From: Burkholderiales bacterium
Lineage (GTDB): Bacteria; Pseudomonadota; Gammaproteobacteria; Burkholderiales; Burkholderiaceae_C
DNA: 39,381 bases
Direction: 5' to 3'
Assembly: GCA_019509985.1 (NCBI GenBank)
Contig: JAEKLF010000074.1
Coordinates: forward strand, 1 to 39,381
The notes below the pieces were generated by a model, which was not told the DNA's origin, did no database searches, and worked only from the letters and a program-made list of their open reading frames with translations. Positions within the stretch are counted from its first letter, which is position 1; the number at the start of each line of letters is the position of its first letter. Made by a program: the position numbers and the translations under genes. Shown here one piece after another: positions 19,634 through 26,768 of the stretch.

Positions 19634-19640
19634 AAGGAGG
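19634..19640 (+). promoter_or_regulatory. Full-consensus ribosome binding site for the exported cyanophycinase
   Basis: AAGGAGG is a complete Shine-Dalgarno sequence. It lies nine bases from the ATG at 19650 but only three from the in-frame GTG at 19644, so it decides the start in favour of 19650. The remaining divergent gap (19476-19633) shows TTCGAA at about 19579 but no promoter I can assign. Confidence 0.7.
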
Positions 19641-19649
19641 GTTGTGGGC

Positions 19650-21110
19650 ATGAGGGTATGGATCTGGGCTGGTGTGACGGCGATGGCGGTGGCCATGAGC
19701 GTGCAGGCCGCCACGCCGACGGCGCCAGCCGCGAGCGCGGCGCAAGGCTTCAGGCTGTTTCGGCCATCAGCACCGGCTTCGGCGCCGCGCACGAGTGCGC
19801 CGGTGAAGCCCGCACCGGCGGCCTCCGCGCCTGCGCCGGCGGCAGCCGTTGTCGACACCGAGCCGGTCATCAAGGGCTATGCCGTGCCCATCGGCGGCGC
19901 GCTGAAGGCCGACAACGAAGAAGTCTGGCAACGCATCGTGCAGCTGGCCGGCGGCAAGGGCGCGCGCTTCGTCGTTTTCGGCACCGCGAGTGAAGACCCC
20001 GAAGCCAGCGCCAAGCAGGTCGTCGACCTGCTGCAGCGACGCGGCGCCGTCGCCGAGTCCCTGCCGGTCGCGCCGCGCTTTCTCTGGGTGGACCTGAACA
20101 AGGTCGTGCGTGACCCGGCGCTGATCGCCAAGGTCAAGGCCGCCAAGGGCATCTTCTTCACTGGCGGCGTGCAGGAGCGCATCGTCGACGTGCTACAGCC
20201 CGGCGGCCAGAGCACGCCCATGCTAGAAGCCATCTGGGATGTCTATCGCAAGGGTGGCGTCGTGGTCGGCACGTCGGCGGGCGCTGCCATCATGAGCACC
20301 GTCATGTTCCGCGACGCGCCCAGCGTCATCAACATCCTCAAGGGCCGCTTCGTCGACGGCAAGCAGGTCGACCGCGGCCTGGGCTTCGTCGGCCCGCATC
20401 TCTTCGTCGACCAGCACTTCCTCAAGCGTGGCCGCTTCGGCCGCATGATCCCGCTGATGATGGCCAAGGGTTACAAGATCGGGCTGGGCGTGGACGAGAA
20501 CACGGCGGCCGTCATCCGCGGCGATGAGATCGAGGTCATTGGCGACCGCGGCGCCCTGGTCGTGGACCTGACCGAGGCCAAGACCGATGCCTCGCTCGGC
20601 GCCTTCAACGTGCAGGGCGCGCGGCTGTCCTATCTGGAGCATGGCGACCGCTATCACATGCGGGCGCGCTCGACGACGCCATCGGCGCCCAAGCTGCGCG
20701 GCGAGCTGCACGACGCCGAGTCGCCCAACTTCAGGCCCTACTACACCGACGACGTCTTCCACCTCGACATGCTGGGCGACTCGACCATCTCCGGCGCGAT
20801 GAGCCGCCTCATCGACAGCGTGCGCAAGGAGGTCAAGGGCCTGGCCTTCGACGTGCTGCCGCGCACCAACGACCCGCTGGCGGAACTGGGCTTCCTGTTC
20901 CGCCTCTACAAGGGCTCGGACTCGCTGGGCTGGAGCACCGAGGAGTTCGGCGGCGAGCAGTTCACGGTGACCAACCTCTACCTCGACATCAGCCCCGTGC
21001 GCCTGCCCATGCCGCTGTACGGCGGCTGGACGGGGCCGCCCAAGCCGGCCGCGCCCGCGGTGCCGGCATCGGCCGCTTCGGCGCCGCAAGCGCCGCAAGC
21101 GCCCCAATAA
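19650..21110 (+). CDS. Exported cyanophycinase (peptidase family S51), CphE-like
   Basis: Cyanophycinase cuts the storage polymer multi-L-arginyl-poly-L-aspartate into beta-Asp-Arg dipeptides. This 486-residue form has a signal peptide (cut after Val-Gln-Ala), an Ala/Pro-rich linker to about residue 75, then the catalytic domain: a strand leading to GGALKADNEEVW, the nucleophile Ser209 in VGTSAGAAIMS, and VDQHFLKRGRFGRM and GLGVDENTAAVI, which are conserved in the family. It is much longer than cytoplasmic CphB (about 270 residues) and resembles extracellular CphE enzymes. A Pro/Ala/Gln tail ends the protein. The substrate assignment is by family; related S51 enzymes include aspartyl dipeptidases, but the motifs and length favour cyanophycinase. 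It is followed by a paralogue. Confidence 0.88.
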   Translation: MRVWIWAGVTAMAVAMSVQAATPTAPAASAAQGFRLFRPSAPASAPRTSAPVKPAPAASAPAPAAAVVDTEPVIKGYAVPIGGALKADNEEVWQRIVQLAGGKGARFVVFGTASEDPEASAKQVVDLLQRRGAVAESLPVAPRFLWVDLNKVVRDPALIAKVKAAKGIFFTGGVQERIVDVLQPGGQSTPMLEAIWDVYRKGGVVVGTSAGAAIMSTVMFRDAPSVINILKGRFVDGKQVDRGLGFVGPHLFVDQHFLKRGRFGRMIPLMMAKGYKIGLGVDENTAAVIRGDEIEVIGDRGALVVDLTEAKTDASLGAFNVQGARLSYLEHGDRYHMRARSTTPSAPKLRGELHDAESPNFRPYYTDDVFHLDMLGDSTISGAMSRLIDSVRKEVKGLAFDVLPRTNDPLAELGFLFRLYKGSDSLGWSTEEFGGEQFTVTNLYLDISPVRLPMPLYGGWTGPPKPAAPAVPASAASAPQAPQAPQ

Positions 21111-21192
21111 GTTGCGCGCCCGCAGCGTTTGGTCACGAGCGTTGCGTTTCCTGGGGCCTGACCCGCTGTCGGAGTCGCTGCCAAGCTGCCAA

Positions 21193-21227
21193 GATGCCGG
21201 GCTTGTGAGTCCCGCCCGCCCGGCATC
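21193..21227 (+). promoter_or_regulatory. 10-bp stem-loop between the cyanophycinase genes
   Basis: GATGCCGGGC (21193-21202) and GCCCGGCATC (21218-21227) are perfect complements around a 15-base loop, ending 11 bases before the TTG start of the second gene. There is no T-run. It may terminate part of the transcript, stabilise the upstream message, or restrict ribosome access. A tandem repeat of GCTGCCAA (21177-21192) directly precedes it. Confidence 0.5.
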
Positions 21228-21238
21228 CCCGCTGGGCC

Positions 21239-22522
21239 TTGCCCCCGATCTTGGTTTCAAACGCCCACGCCGGCACCGTCTTCGTCATTGGCGGTGCACT
21301 CAAAGCTGACAGCGACGCGGTCTGGCAGCGCCTCGTCGACGAGGCCGGCGGCGCCGGTGCGCCCATCGCCGTGTTCGCGACCGCGGCCACCGACCCTGAA
21401 CGCAGCGCAGCCCAGATCGTCGCCGCGCTCGAGCGTTGCGGCGCGCGCGCCGAGCACATCCCGGTCGCCCCTCATCTCGCCGGTGTCGACCTGCAGGCCA
21501 CGCTGCACGACCCGGCCCTGATCTCCCGCGTCGCGGAATGCCGCGCCGTGTTCTTCTCGGGCGGCGCCCAGGAACTCATCGTCGACACGCTGCAGCCCGG
21601 CGGCCGGCCCACGGCCATGCTCGGCGCGATCCGCGCCATCTTCGACGCCGGCGGCCTCATCGCCGGCACCAGTGCCGGCGCAGCCGTCATGAGCCGCATG
21701 ATGTTCCGCGACGCGATGGACAACCTCGCCATCCTGAAGGGCCAGTGGCGCGCGGGCCAGGAGTACGACCGCGGCCTCGACTTCCTCGGCCCCGACCTGC
21801 TCATCGACCAGCACTTCCTGAAGCGCGGCCGCATCGGCCGCATGCTGCCGGCCATGCAGGCGCTGGGCTATCGCCTCGGCCTGGGCGTGGACGAGAACGC
21901 GGCTGTCGTCATCAAGGGCTCGCGGCTGGAGGTCATCGGTGGCAGCGGCGCCATGCTCGTCGACCTGGGCGAGGCGACCAGCGACGCCGCGCTGCCGGCC
22001 TTCAACCTGCGCGACGCGCGGCTGTCCTATCTCGGCTCGGGCGACCGCCATGACCTGGCCAGCGGCCAGACGACGCCCGCCGAGTACAAGCTGCACGCGG
22101 CGCGCATCGACCCGGCCTCGTCCGGCTTCGAGCCCGGCCTGCAGTCCGACCGCTACTTCCTGGACATCCTCGGCGACGACTGCATCCTCGGCGCGATGAC
22201 GCAACTGCTCGACGGCCCACTGCCCGAGGTGCGCGGCCTGGCCTACCGCGCCAACCCGCGCCCCGGCGATGCCGCTCCCGACCTCGGCTTCGAGTTTCGC
22301 CTGCATCGCGGCCCCGGCCTCGTGGGCTGGTGCAGCGCCGCCCCCGGCGGCGAGGACTGCACGGTGCTGCAGGCGCGGCTGGACGTGATTCCCGTGCGCG
22401 TCGCCAACCCGCTGTTCACGCCCCTCGCCGCGCTGCCCCGGCCCGTGGTCGAATCGGTGCTGAGCGGCCACGGCGGCCGCAAGGAGAACGGCCATGACGG
22501 TAGCGGCAACGATCAGTGGTGA
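21239..22522 (+). CDS. Second cyanophycinase (S51), without signal peptide
   Basis: The 427-residue protein is a clear paralogue of its upstream neighbour, sharing GGALKAD, a nucleophile motif AGTSAGAAVMS (Ser145), DQHFLKRGRIGRM and GLGVDENAAVVIKGS. It lacks a signal peptide and linker, so it should act in the cytoplasm, perhaps on imported cyanophycin fragments. An in-frame stop at 21206-21208 limits the start; TTG at 21239 is the best choice, with TTG at 21251 the alternative. Neither has a strong ribosome binding site. The pair likely arose by tandem duplication followed by divergence in location. Its end overlaps the DUF3224 gene by 29 bases. Confidence 0.87.
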   Translation: MPPILVSNAHAGTVFVIGGALKADSDAVWQRLVDEAGGAGAPIAVFATAATDPERSAAQIVAALERCGARAEHIPVAPHLAGVDLQATLHDPALISRVAECRAVFFSGGAQELIVDTLQPGGRPTAMLGAIRAIFDAGGLIAGTSAGAAVMSRMMFRDAMDNLAILKGQWRAGQEYDRGLDFLGPDLLIDQHFLKRGRIGRMLPAMQALGYRLGLGVDENAAVVIKGSRLEVIGGSGAMLVDLGEATSDAALPAFNLRDARLSYLGSGDRHDLASGQTTPAEYKLHAARIDPASSGFEPGLQSDRYFLDILGDDCILGAMTQLLDGPLPEVRGLAYRANPRPGDAAPDLGFEFRLHRGPGLVGWCSAAPGGEDCTVLQARLDVIPVRVANPLFTPLAALPRPVVESVLSGHGGRKENGHDGSGNDQW

Positions 22523-22895
22523 GTTCAGCGTCGGCATGACGACCCAGCCCGCCGAGGCCGCCAGCCCGGCCCTCGGCCGCATGGTGCTGGACAAGGAATA
22601 CCACGGCGCCCTGGAAGCCCGCGGCGCCGGCCAGATGCTGGCCACGCACGGCAGCGTGCCTGGCTCGGCGGCCTATGTGGCGCTGGAAACGGTGACGGGC
22701 ACGCTGCAGGGCCGCGAGGGCAGCTTCGCCCTCGTGCACCATGGCCTGATGACGCGCGGCCAGCCGTCGCTGGACATCGCCGTCGTGCCCGACTCAGGTA
22801 CCGGCGCGCTCGCGGGCCTCGCCGGCCGGATGAGCATTCGTGTCGAGGGACACCAGCATTTCTACGATTTTGAGTTCACACTTCCCGACGCCTGA
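22494..22895 (+). CDS. DUF3224 family protein
   Basis: The 133-residue protein matches the DUF3224 family (GRMVLDKEYHGALEARGAGQML; YVALETVTGTLQGREGSFALVHHG; the end YDFEFTLPDA). The fold is expected to be a small allene-oxide-cyclase-like beta barrel; the function is unknown. The start at 22494 has AAGGAGA just upstream and lies inside the end of the cyanophycinase gene in another frame, indicating coupled translation. Any role in the cyanophycin locus is by position only. Confidence 0.88.
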   Translation: MTVAATISGEFSVGMTTQPAEAASPALGRMVLDKEYHGALEARGAGQMLATHGSVPGSAAYVALETVTGTLQGREGSFALVHHGLMTRGQPSLDIAVVPDSGTGALAGLAGRMSIRVEGHQHFYDFEFTLPDA

Positions 22896-22918
22896 TGCAT
22901 GACCACCAAGGAGACCCC

Positions 22919-23326
22919 ATGAAGAAGATCTTCCCCGCACTCACCCTGGCGCTGCTGGCCGGCGCCACCCAGGCCGCCGACGTCGGCGTGTCCATCCAGG
23001 TCGGCCAGCCCGGCTTCTACGGCCGCATCGACATCGGCCAGACCGCGCCGCCGCCCGTCATGATGGCCGAGCCCGTCTGGGTGCAGCGCCGGCCCGTCCA
23101 TGTCGAGCCCGTCTACATGCGCATCCCGCCGGGTCACCAGAAGCACTGGGACAAGCACTGTGCCCAGTACAACGCCTGTGGCGTGCCGGTCTACTTCGTC
23201 CGCGAGGACTGGTATCAGGAGCGTTACGCAAGGCCGCAGATCGACAACGACCAGGGCGACGACCACGGCAAGGGCAAGGGGCATGGCAAGGGCCATGGCC
23301 ACGGCAAGGGCAAAGACCGCGACTGA
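22919..23326 (+). CDS. Small exported protein with Gly/His/Lys-rich tail
   Basis: The 135-residue protein has a signal peptide (KKIFPALTLALLAGATQA) and a mature part starting Ala-Asp-Val-Gly-Val. It contains a conserved-looking VGQPGFYGRIDIG segment, then IPPGHQKHWDKHCAQYNACGVPVYFV with two Cys, and ends in a repetitive tail of Gly-Lys and Gly-His units. Similar small periplasmic proteins are common in Burkholderiales but have no assigned function. The His-rich tail could bind divalent metal; this is a guess. The start at 22919 is set by AAGGAG at 22908-22913. Confidence 0.75.
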   Translation: MKKIFPALTLALLAGATQAADVGVSIQVGQPGFYGRIDIGQTAPPPVMMAEPVWVQRRPVHVEPVYMRIPPGHQKHWDKHCAQYNACGVPVYFVREDWYQERYARPQIDNDQGDDHGKGKGHGKGHGHGKGKDRD

Positions 23327-23363
23327 AGCACGACGGAGCGCGGGCCGCGACACAATCGCGGCC

Positions 23364-23867
23364 ATGGCTGACATCGACACCCGACCCGAAGGTTTCCAGC
23401 GCGTCAGTGCCGCGCTCGCCGCGCTCGAGCATCCGTACCGGCCGCTGTGGCTGGACGTGGCCGCCCGCACGGCCCAGGAGGCGGCCGACGCCCTCGGCGT
23501 CACGCTGGGCCAGATCGCCAAGTCCGTCGTCTTCCGCCGCAAGGCCGACGATGCCGCCGTGCTCGTCATCACGTCGGGCGACAGGCGTGTCGACGAGACC
23601 AAGCTCAAGCCCCACACCGGGCCGCTGGGCCGCGCCGACGCCGACTTCGTCAAGGCCCGCACCGGCTTCTCCATCGGCGGCGTCTCGCCGGCCGGCTTCG
23701 CGCCGGCCGACGGCGCCCCGCCGCCCCAGCTCTTCATCGATCGCGAGCTGTTTCGCTTCGACATCGTCTGGGCTGCGGCCGGCCACCCGAACGGCGTGTT
23801 CAAGCTGACGCCGGCGGAGCTGGAGAAGCTGACCGGCGCCCCCGTCATCGACGTCGTCCAGGCATGA
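23364..23867 (+). CDS. YbaK/EbsC-family aminoacyl-tRNA deacylase
   Basis: The 167-residue protein is a YbaK-like editing domain, which removes mischarged amino acids from tRNA in trans (for example Cys-tRNA-Pro or Ala-tRNA-Pro). The key segment GQIAKSVVFRRK carries the conserved Lys53, and GVSPAGFAP and NGVFKLTPAEL match the family. The exact tRNA substrate cannot be assigned. The ATG at 23364 lies in a gap of 37 bases after the preceding gene, and no strong ribosome site is visible. The stop overlaps the DUF1289 start (ATGA at 23864-23867). Confidence 0.88.
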   Translation: MADIDTRPEGFQRVSAALAALEHPYRPLWLDVAARTAQEAADALGVTLGQIAKSVVFRRKADDAAVLVITSGDRRVDETKLKPHTGPLGRADADFVKARTGFSIGGVSPAGFAPADGAPPPQLFIDRELFRFDIVWAAAGHPNGVFKLTPAELEKLTGAPVIDVVQA

Positions 23868-24091
23868 AGCCCACGGTCACCTCACCCTGCGTCAACGTCT
23901 GCCAGATGGACGCGGCCAGCGGCTGGTGCCGCGGCTGCGGGCGCAGCCTGAGCGAGATCGCCGGCTGGGGCGGGGCGCCCGAAACCCGGCAGCGCCACAT
24001 CCTCGACCAATTGCCCGAGCGGCGCGTCGAGCTGCATCGCCACGGCCTGTGGCTGGGCCCCTGGCCGCACACCGAGGAGCAGGACCGATGA
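23864..24091 (+). CDS. DUF1289 small cysteine protein
   Basis: The 75-residue protein has the DUF1289 pattern SPCVNVCQMD...GWCRGCGRSLSEIAGW with four cysteines (Cys9, Cys13, Cys22, Cys25), likely a small metal-binding site, probably zinc or iron-sulfur. The function is unknown. It overlaps both neighbours by ATGA, so it is translated as part of a coupled trio with the YbaK-like and isomerase-like genes. Confidence 0.9.
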   Translation: MKPTVTSPCVNVCQMDAASGWCRGCGRSLSEIAGWGGAPETRQRHILDQLPERRVELHRHGLWLGPWPHTEEQDR

Positions 24092-24747
24092 AGCAGCTGA
24101 CCTTCTACTTCGACCCCATCTCGCCCTACGCGGCCCTGGGTTTCGAGGCCCTGCCCGAAGCGCTGGCGGGACACAGCGTCGAGGTGGTCTACCGGCCCAT
24201 CCTGTTCGCGGCACTGCTGCAGGCGCTGGGGCAGAAGGGCCCGGCCGAGATCGAGGCCAAGCGGCGCTGGACCTTCCGTCAGGTGGCCTGGCTCGCACAC
24301 GCCCAAGGCGTCGTGCTGGACCCGCCGGCCCAGCACCCCTTCAACCCGCTGCCGCTGCTGCGCCTGGCCTGGGCTTGCGCGGCACCCGAGGGCCAGCCGG
24401 GCGACACGCCGGGGCGCTGGATCGTCGAGCAGCTCTTCCATCATGTCTGGCGCGGTGCCGGTGCCGACGCGGCCGACCCGGCCCGGCTGGCCGAACTGGC
24501 CCAGCGCCTGGCGCCCGCACAGGACCCGGCCGGCGAGGCGGTGAAGCAGCGCCTGCGCAGCGAAACCGAGGCGGCGCTCGCGCGCGGCGTGTTCGGCGTG
24601 CCCACGATCGAACTCGACGGCCGTCTGTTCTGGGGCCAGGACGCGCTGCCCATGCTGCGCGCCGCGCTCGACGGTGACCCGTGGTTTCGCAGCGGCGTGT
24701 GGGAAGAGGCCGGGCGGCCCCGGCCCGGGATCACGCGCAAGCATTGA
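24088..24747 (+). CDS. 2-hydroxychromene-2-carboxylate isomerase-like DsbA-fold protein
   Basis: The 219-residue protein is of the kappa-GST/HCCA-isomerase family: FYFDPISPYAALGFEALPE at the N-terminus with the active Ser12, YRPILFAALLQ, and the cis-proline loop GVFGVPTIELDGRLFWGQD. In naphthalene degradation the enzyme isomerises 2-hydroxychromene-2-carboxylate with glutathione, but no aromatic pathway genes are nearby, so the real substrate here may be another glutathione-dependent one. The ATG at 24088 follows GAGGAGCAGGA and overlaps the DUF1289 stop. It ends the run of plus-strand genes that starts at 19650. Confidence 0.88.
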   Translation: MKQLTFYFDPISPYAALGFEALPEALAGHSVEVVYRPILFAALLQALGQKGPAEIEAKRRWTFRQVAWLAHAQGVVLDPPAQHPFNPLPLLRLAWACAAPEGQPGDTPGRWIVEQLFHHVWRGAGADAADPARLAELAQRLAPAQDPAGEAVKQRLRSETEAALARGVFGVPTIELDGRLFWGQDALPMLRAALDGDPWFRSGVWEEAGRPRPGITRKH

Positions 24748-24758
24748 GCTGACGTCAA

Positions 24759-24818
24759 TCCCGAGCTGACAACCCGACTCGGGACTTACCCGTGACGGCG
24801 CTCAATTCCCGCATTGAG
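24759..24818 (+). terminator. Two hairpins after the isomerase gene
   Basis: TCCCGAG (24759-24765) pairs with CTCGGGA (24778-24784), and CTCAAT (24801-24806) pairs with ATTGAG (24813-24818). Neither has a T-run. They lie directly after the last gene of the operon, so Rho-assisted termination or 3' end protection is plausible. GAGCTGAC is also repeated at 24746-24753 and 24763-24770. Confidence 0.35.
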
Positions 24819-24848
24819 AAACGTTGACTTCGGGTTCCTGCGGAGTTT

Positions 24849-24902
24849 GTCAGCCTCGATTCAGACTCGCGTCAGAACGGGGTCAGAGGCGCTGTGAATA
24901 GT
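24849..24902 (+). promoter_or_regulatory. Four 11-bp-phased TCAG boxes and candidate promoter of the MFS gene
   Basis: TCAG begins at 24850, 24861, 24872 and 24883, so four boxes lie exactly 11 bp apart on one face of the helix. The first reads TTGTCAG and the third GCGTCAG. OmpR/PhoB-type response regulators bind 11-bp-spaced direct repeats of this kind, and the unit resembles the TGTCA core of PhoB boxes. A plausible -10 (AATAGT, 24897-24902) follows with no -35, as at activated promoters. The gene starts at 24954 after GGAG at 24943. The spacing is seen directly; the regulator is unknown. Confidence 0.5.
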
Positions 24903-24953
24903 CGCGGCCAAGGGCGGCTCGTGGGGCGGCCCGACCACAGACGGAGACTTTTC

Positions 24954-26633
24954 ATGGCAACTGCGACTGCAACAGCCTCGGCGCCGATGACCCGGGAGGA
25001 GAAGAAGGTCATCTTCGCTTCCTCGCTGGGTACGGTGTTCGAGTGGTACGACTTCTATCTCTACGGCTCACTGGCGGCCGTCATCGCCAAACAGTTCTTT
25101 GCCGGCCTGGATCCCAGCGCGGCCTTCATCGCCTCGCTGATGGCCTTTGCCGCCGGCTTCATCGTGCGTCCCTTCGGCGCGCTGGTGTTTGGCCGCCTGG
25201 GCGACATGATCGGCCGCAAGTACACCTTCCTGGTCACCATCCTGATCATGGGCCTGTCGACCTTCATCGTCGGCGTGCTGCCTTCGTACGCGACCATCGG
25301 CGCCGCGGCCCCGGTCATCCTGATCGGCCTGCGCCTGCTGCAGGGCCTGGCCCTCGGGGGTGAGTACGGCGGTGCCGCCACCTACGTGGCCGAGCATGCC
25401 CCTCACGGCAAGCGTGGCGCCTACACCTCGTGGATCCAGACGACGGCAACGCTGGGCTTGTTCCTGTCGCTGATGGTCATCCTCGGCGTGAAGAACTCGA
25501 TGTCGGACAAGGACTTCGGCGAGTGGGGCTGGCGCATTCCGTTCATCGTGTCGATCCTGCTGCTGGGCGTTTCGGTGTGGATTCGCCTGTCGATGAACGA
25601 ATCGCCTGCCTTCCAGAAGATGAAGGCGGAGGGCAAGACCTCCAAGGCGCCACTGTCCGAATCCTTCGGCCAGTGGAAGAACCTGAAGATCGTGCTGCTG
25701 GCTCTCTTCGGCCTGGTGGCCGGCCAGGGCGTGGTCTGGTATTCGGGCCAGTTCTACGCGCTGTTCTTCCTGACGTCGGTGCTCAAGGTGGACCTCACCT
25801 CGGCCAATATCTGGATCGCAGTCTCGCTGCTGCTGGGCACGCCCTTCTTCGTCATCTTCGGCACGCTGTCGGACAAGATCGGACGCAAGCCCATCATCAT
25901 GGCCGGCCTGCTGCTCGCCGCGGTGACCTACTTCCCGCTGTTCAAGGCCCTGACCGCTGCGGCCAACCCTGATCTGGCCAAGGCCCAGGAGACCGCCAAG
26001 GTCACGCTGACCACCAACATGGCCAGTTGCTCCTTCCAAGGCAGCCCGATTGCCCGTGAGGTGGACTTCACCAGTGCTTGTGATATCGCCAAGCGCGCGC
26101 TGGCCGGCTCGTCCGCCAGTTCCGAGACCGTCGAGGCCGCAGCCGGCGCGCCAACCGTCGTGAAGGTCGGCGAAAAGGAAATCGCCGTCCCGACGGCCAG
26201 CAAGCTGACCGAGCACAAGTTCGACGAAGCCAGCACCAAGGCCGTCGCCGCCTTCAAGAAGGAACTGGGTGAGGCGATGAAGGCCGCCGGCTACCCGGCC
26301 AAGGCCGACATGGCCAAGGCCAATGTGCCCATGGTCATCGCCATCCTGTTCGTGCTGGTGCTGTACGTGACCATGGTCTACGGTCCGATCGCGGCCATGC
26401 TGGTCGAGATGTTCCCGACCCGCATCCGCTACACGTCGATGAGCCTGCCATACCACATCGGCAATGGCTGGTTCGGCGGCATGCTGCCCTCGATCACCTT
26501 CGCGATGGTGGCGCAGAACGGCAACATCTATCACGGCCTCTGGTACCCCATCGTCATCGCGGCGGCGACCTTCGTCATCGGCGTGCTCTTCGTGCGCGAG
26601 ACCAAGGACGTGGACATCTACGCCCAGGACTGA
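24954..26633 (+). CDS. MFS transporter, metabolite:H+ symporter (MHS) type with periplasmic insert
   Basis: The 559-residue protein begins, after a short Ala/Thr N-terminus, with REEKKVIFASSLGTVFEWYDFYLYGSLA, the hallmark of the MHS branch of the major facilitator superfamily (ProP, KgtP, ShiA relatives). The loop motif GRLGDMIGRKYTF and the later GTLSDKIGRKPIIMAG are both intact. Substrates of the family are carboxylates, betaine or proline, taken up with protons; the substrate here is unknown. A non-membrane insert of about 120 residues (about 338-458) separates two helices in the second half. It contains Cys359 and Cys376 and many Lys, Ala and Thr residues. The start at 24954 is set by GGAG and family alignment. 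A strong terminator follows. Confidence 0.9.
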   Translation: MATATATASAPMTREEKKVIFASSLGTVFEWYDFYLYGSLAAVIAKQFFAGLDPSAAFIASLMAFAAGFIVRPFGALVFGRLGDMIGRKYTFLVTILIMGLSTFIVGVLPSYATIGAAAPVILIGLRLLQGLALGGEYGGAATYVAEHAPHGKRGAYTSWIQTTATLGLFLSLMVILGVKNSMSDKDFGEWGWRIPFIVSILLLGVSVWIRLSMNESPAFQKMKAEGKTSKAPLSESFGQWKNLKIVLLALFGLVAGQGVVWYSGQFYALFFLTSVLKVDLTSANIWIAVSLLLGTPFFVIFGTLSDKIGRKPIIMAGLLLAAVTYFPLFKALTAAANPDLAKAQETAKVTLTTNMASCSFQGSPIAREVDFTSACDIAKRALAGSSASSETVEAAAGAPTVVKVGEKEIAVPTASKLTEHKFDEASTKAVAAFKKELGEAMKAAGYPAKADMAKANVPMVIAILFVLVLYVTMVYGPIAAMLVEMFPTRIRYTSMSLPYHIGNGWFGGMLPSITFAMVAQNGNIYHGLWYPIVIAAATFVIGVLFVRETKDVDIYAQD

Positions 26634-26642
26634 GATCGACCG

Positions 26643-26662
26643 GCCCCGGGCTTTGCCGGGGC
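26643..26662 (+). terminator. First hairpin after the MFS gene
   Basis: GCCCCGG (26643-26649) pairs with CCGGGGC (26656-26662) around a 6-base loop, directly after the stop. It has no T-run but precedes a full terminator by 14 bases. Confidence 0.5.
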
Positions 26663-26676
26663 TGCCTGACATCCGC

Positions 26677-26706
26677 AAGGCCGGCGCCATGCCGGCCTTT
26701 TCCTTT
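26677..26706 (+). terminator. Intrinsic terminator after the MFS gene
   Basis: AAGGCCGGC (26677-26685) and GCCGGCCTT (26691-26699) form a perfect 9-bp stem with loop GCCAT, followed by a T-rich tail through 26706. This separates the MFS gene from the lacI-type gene. Confidence 0.85.
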
Positions 26707-26768
26707 GCGCGCTCGCGCGGTACTTGCTCTGCTTGTCGATTGCGACGTGCCCTGCGAGGATGCCGCCG

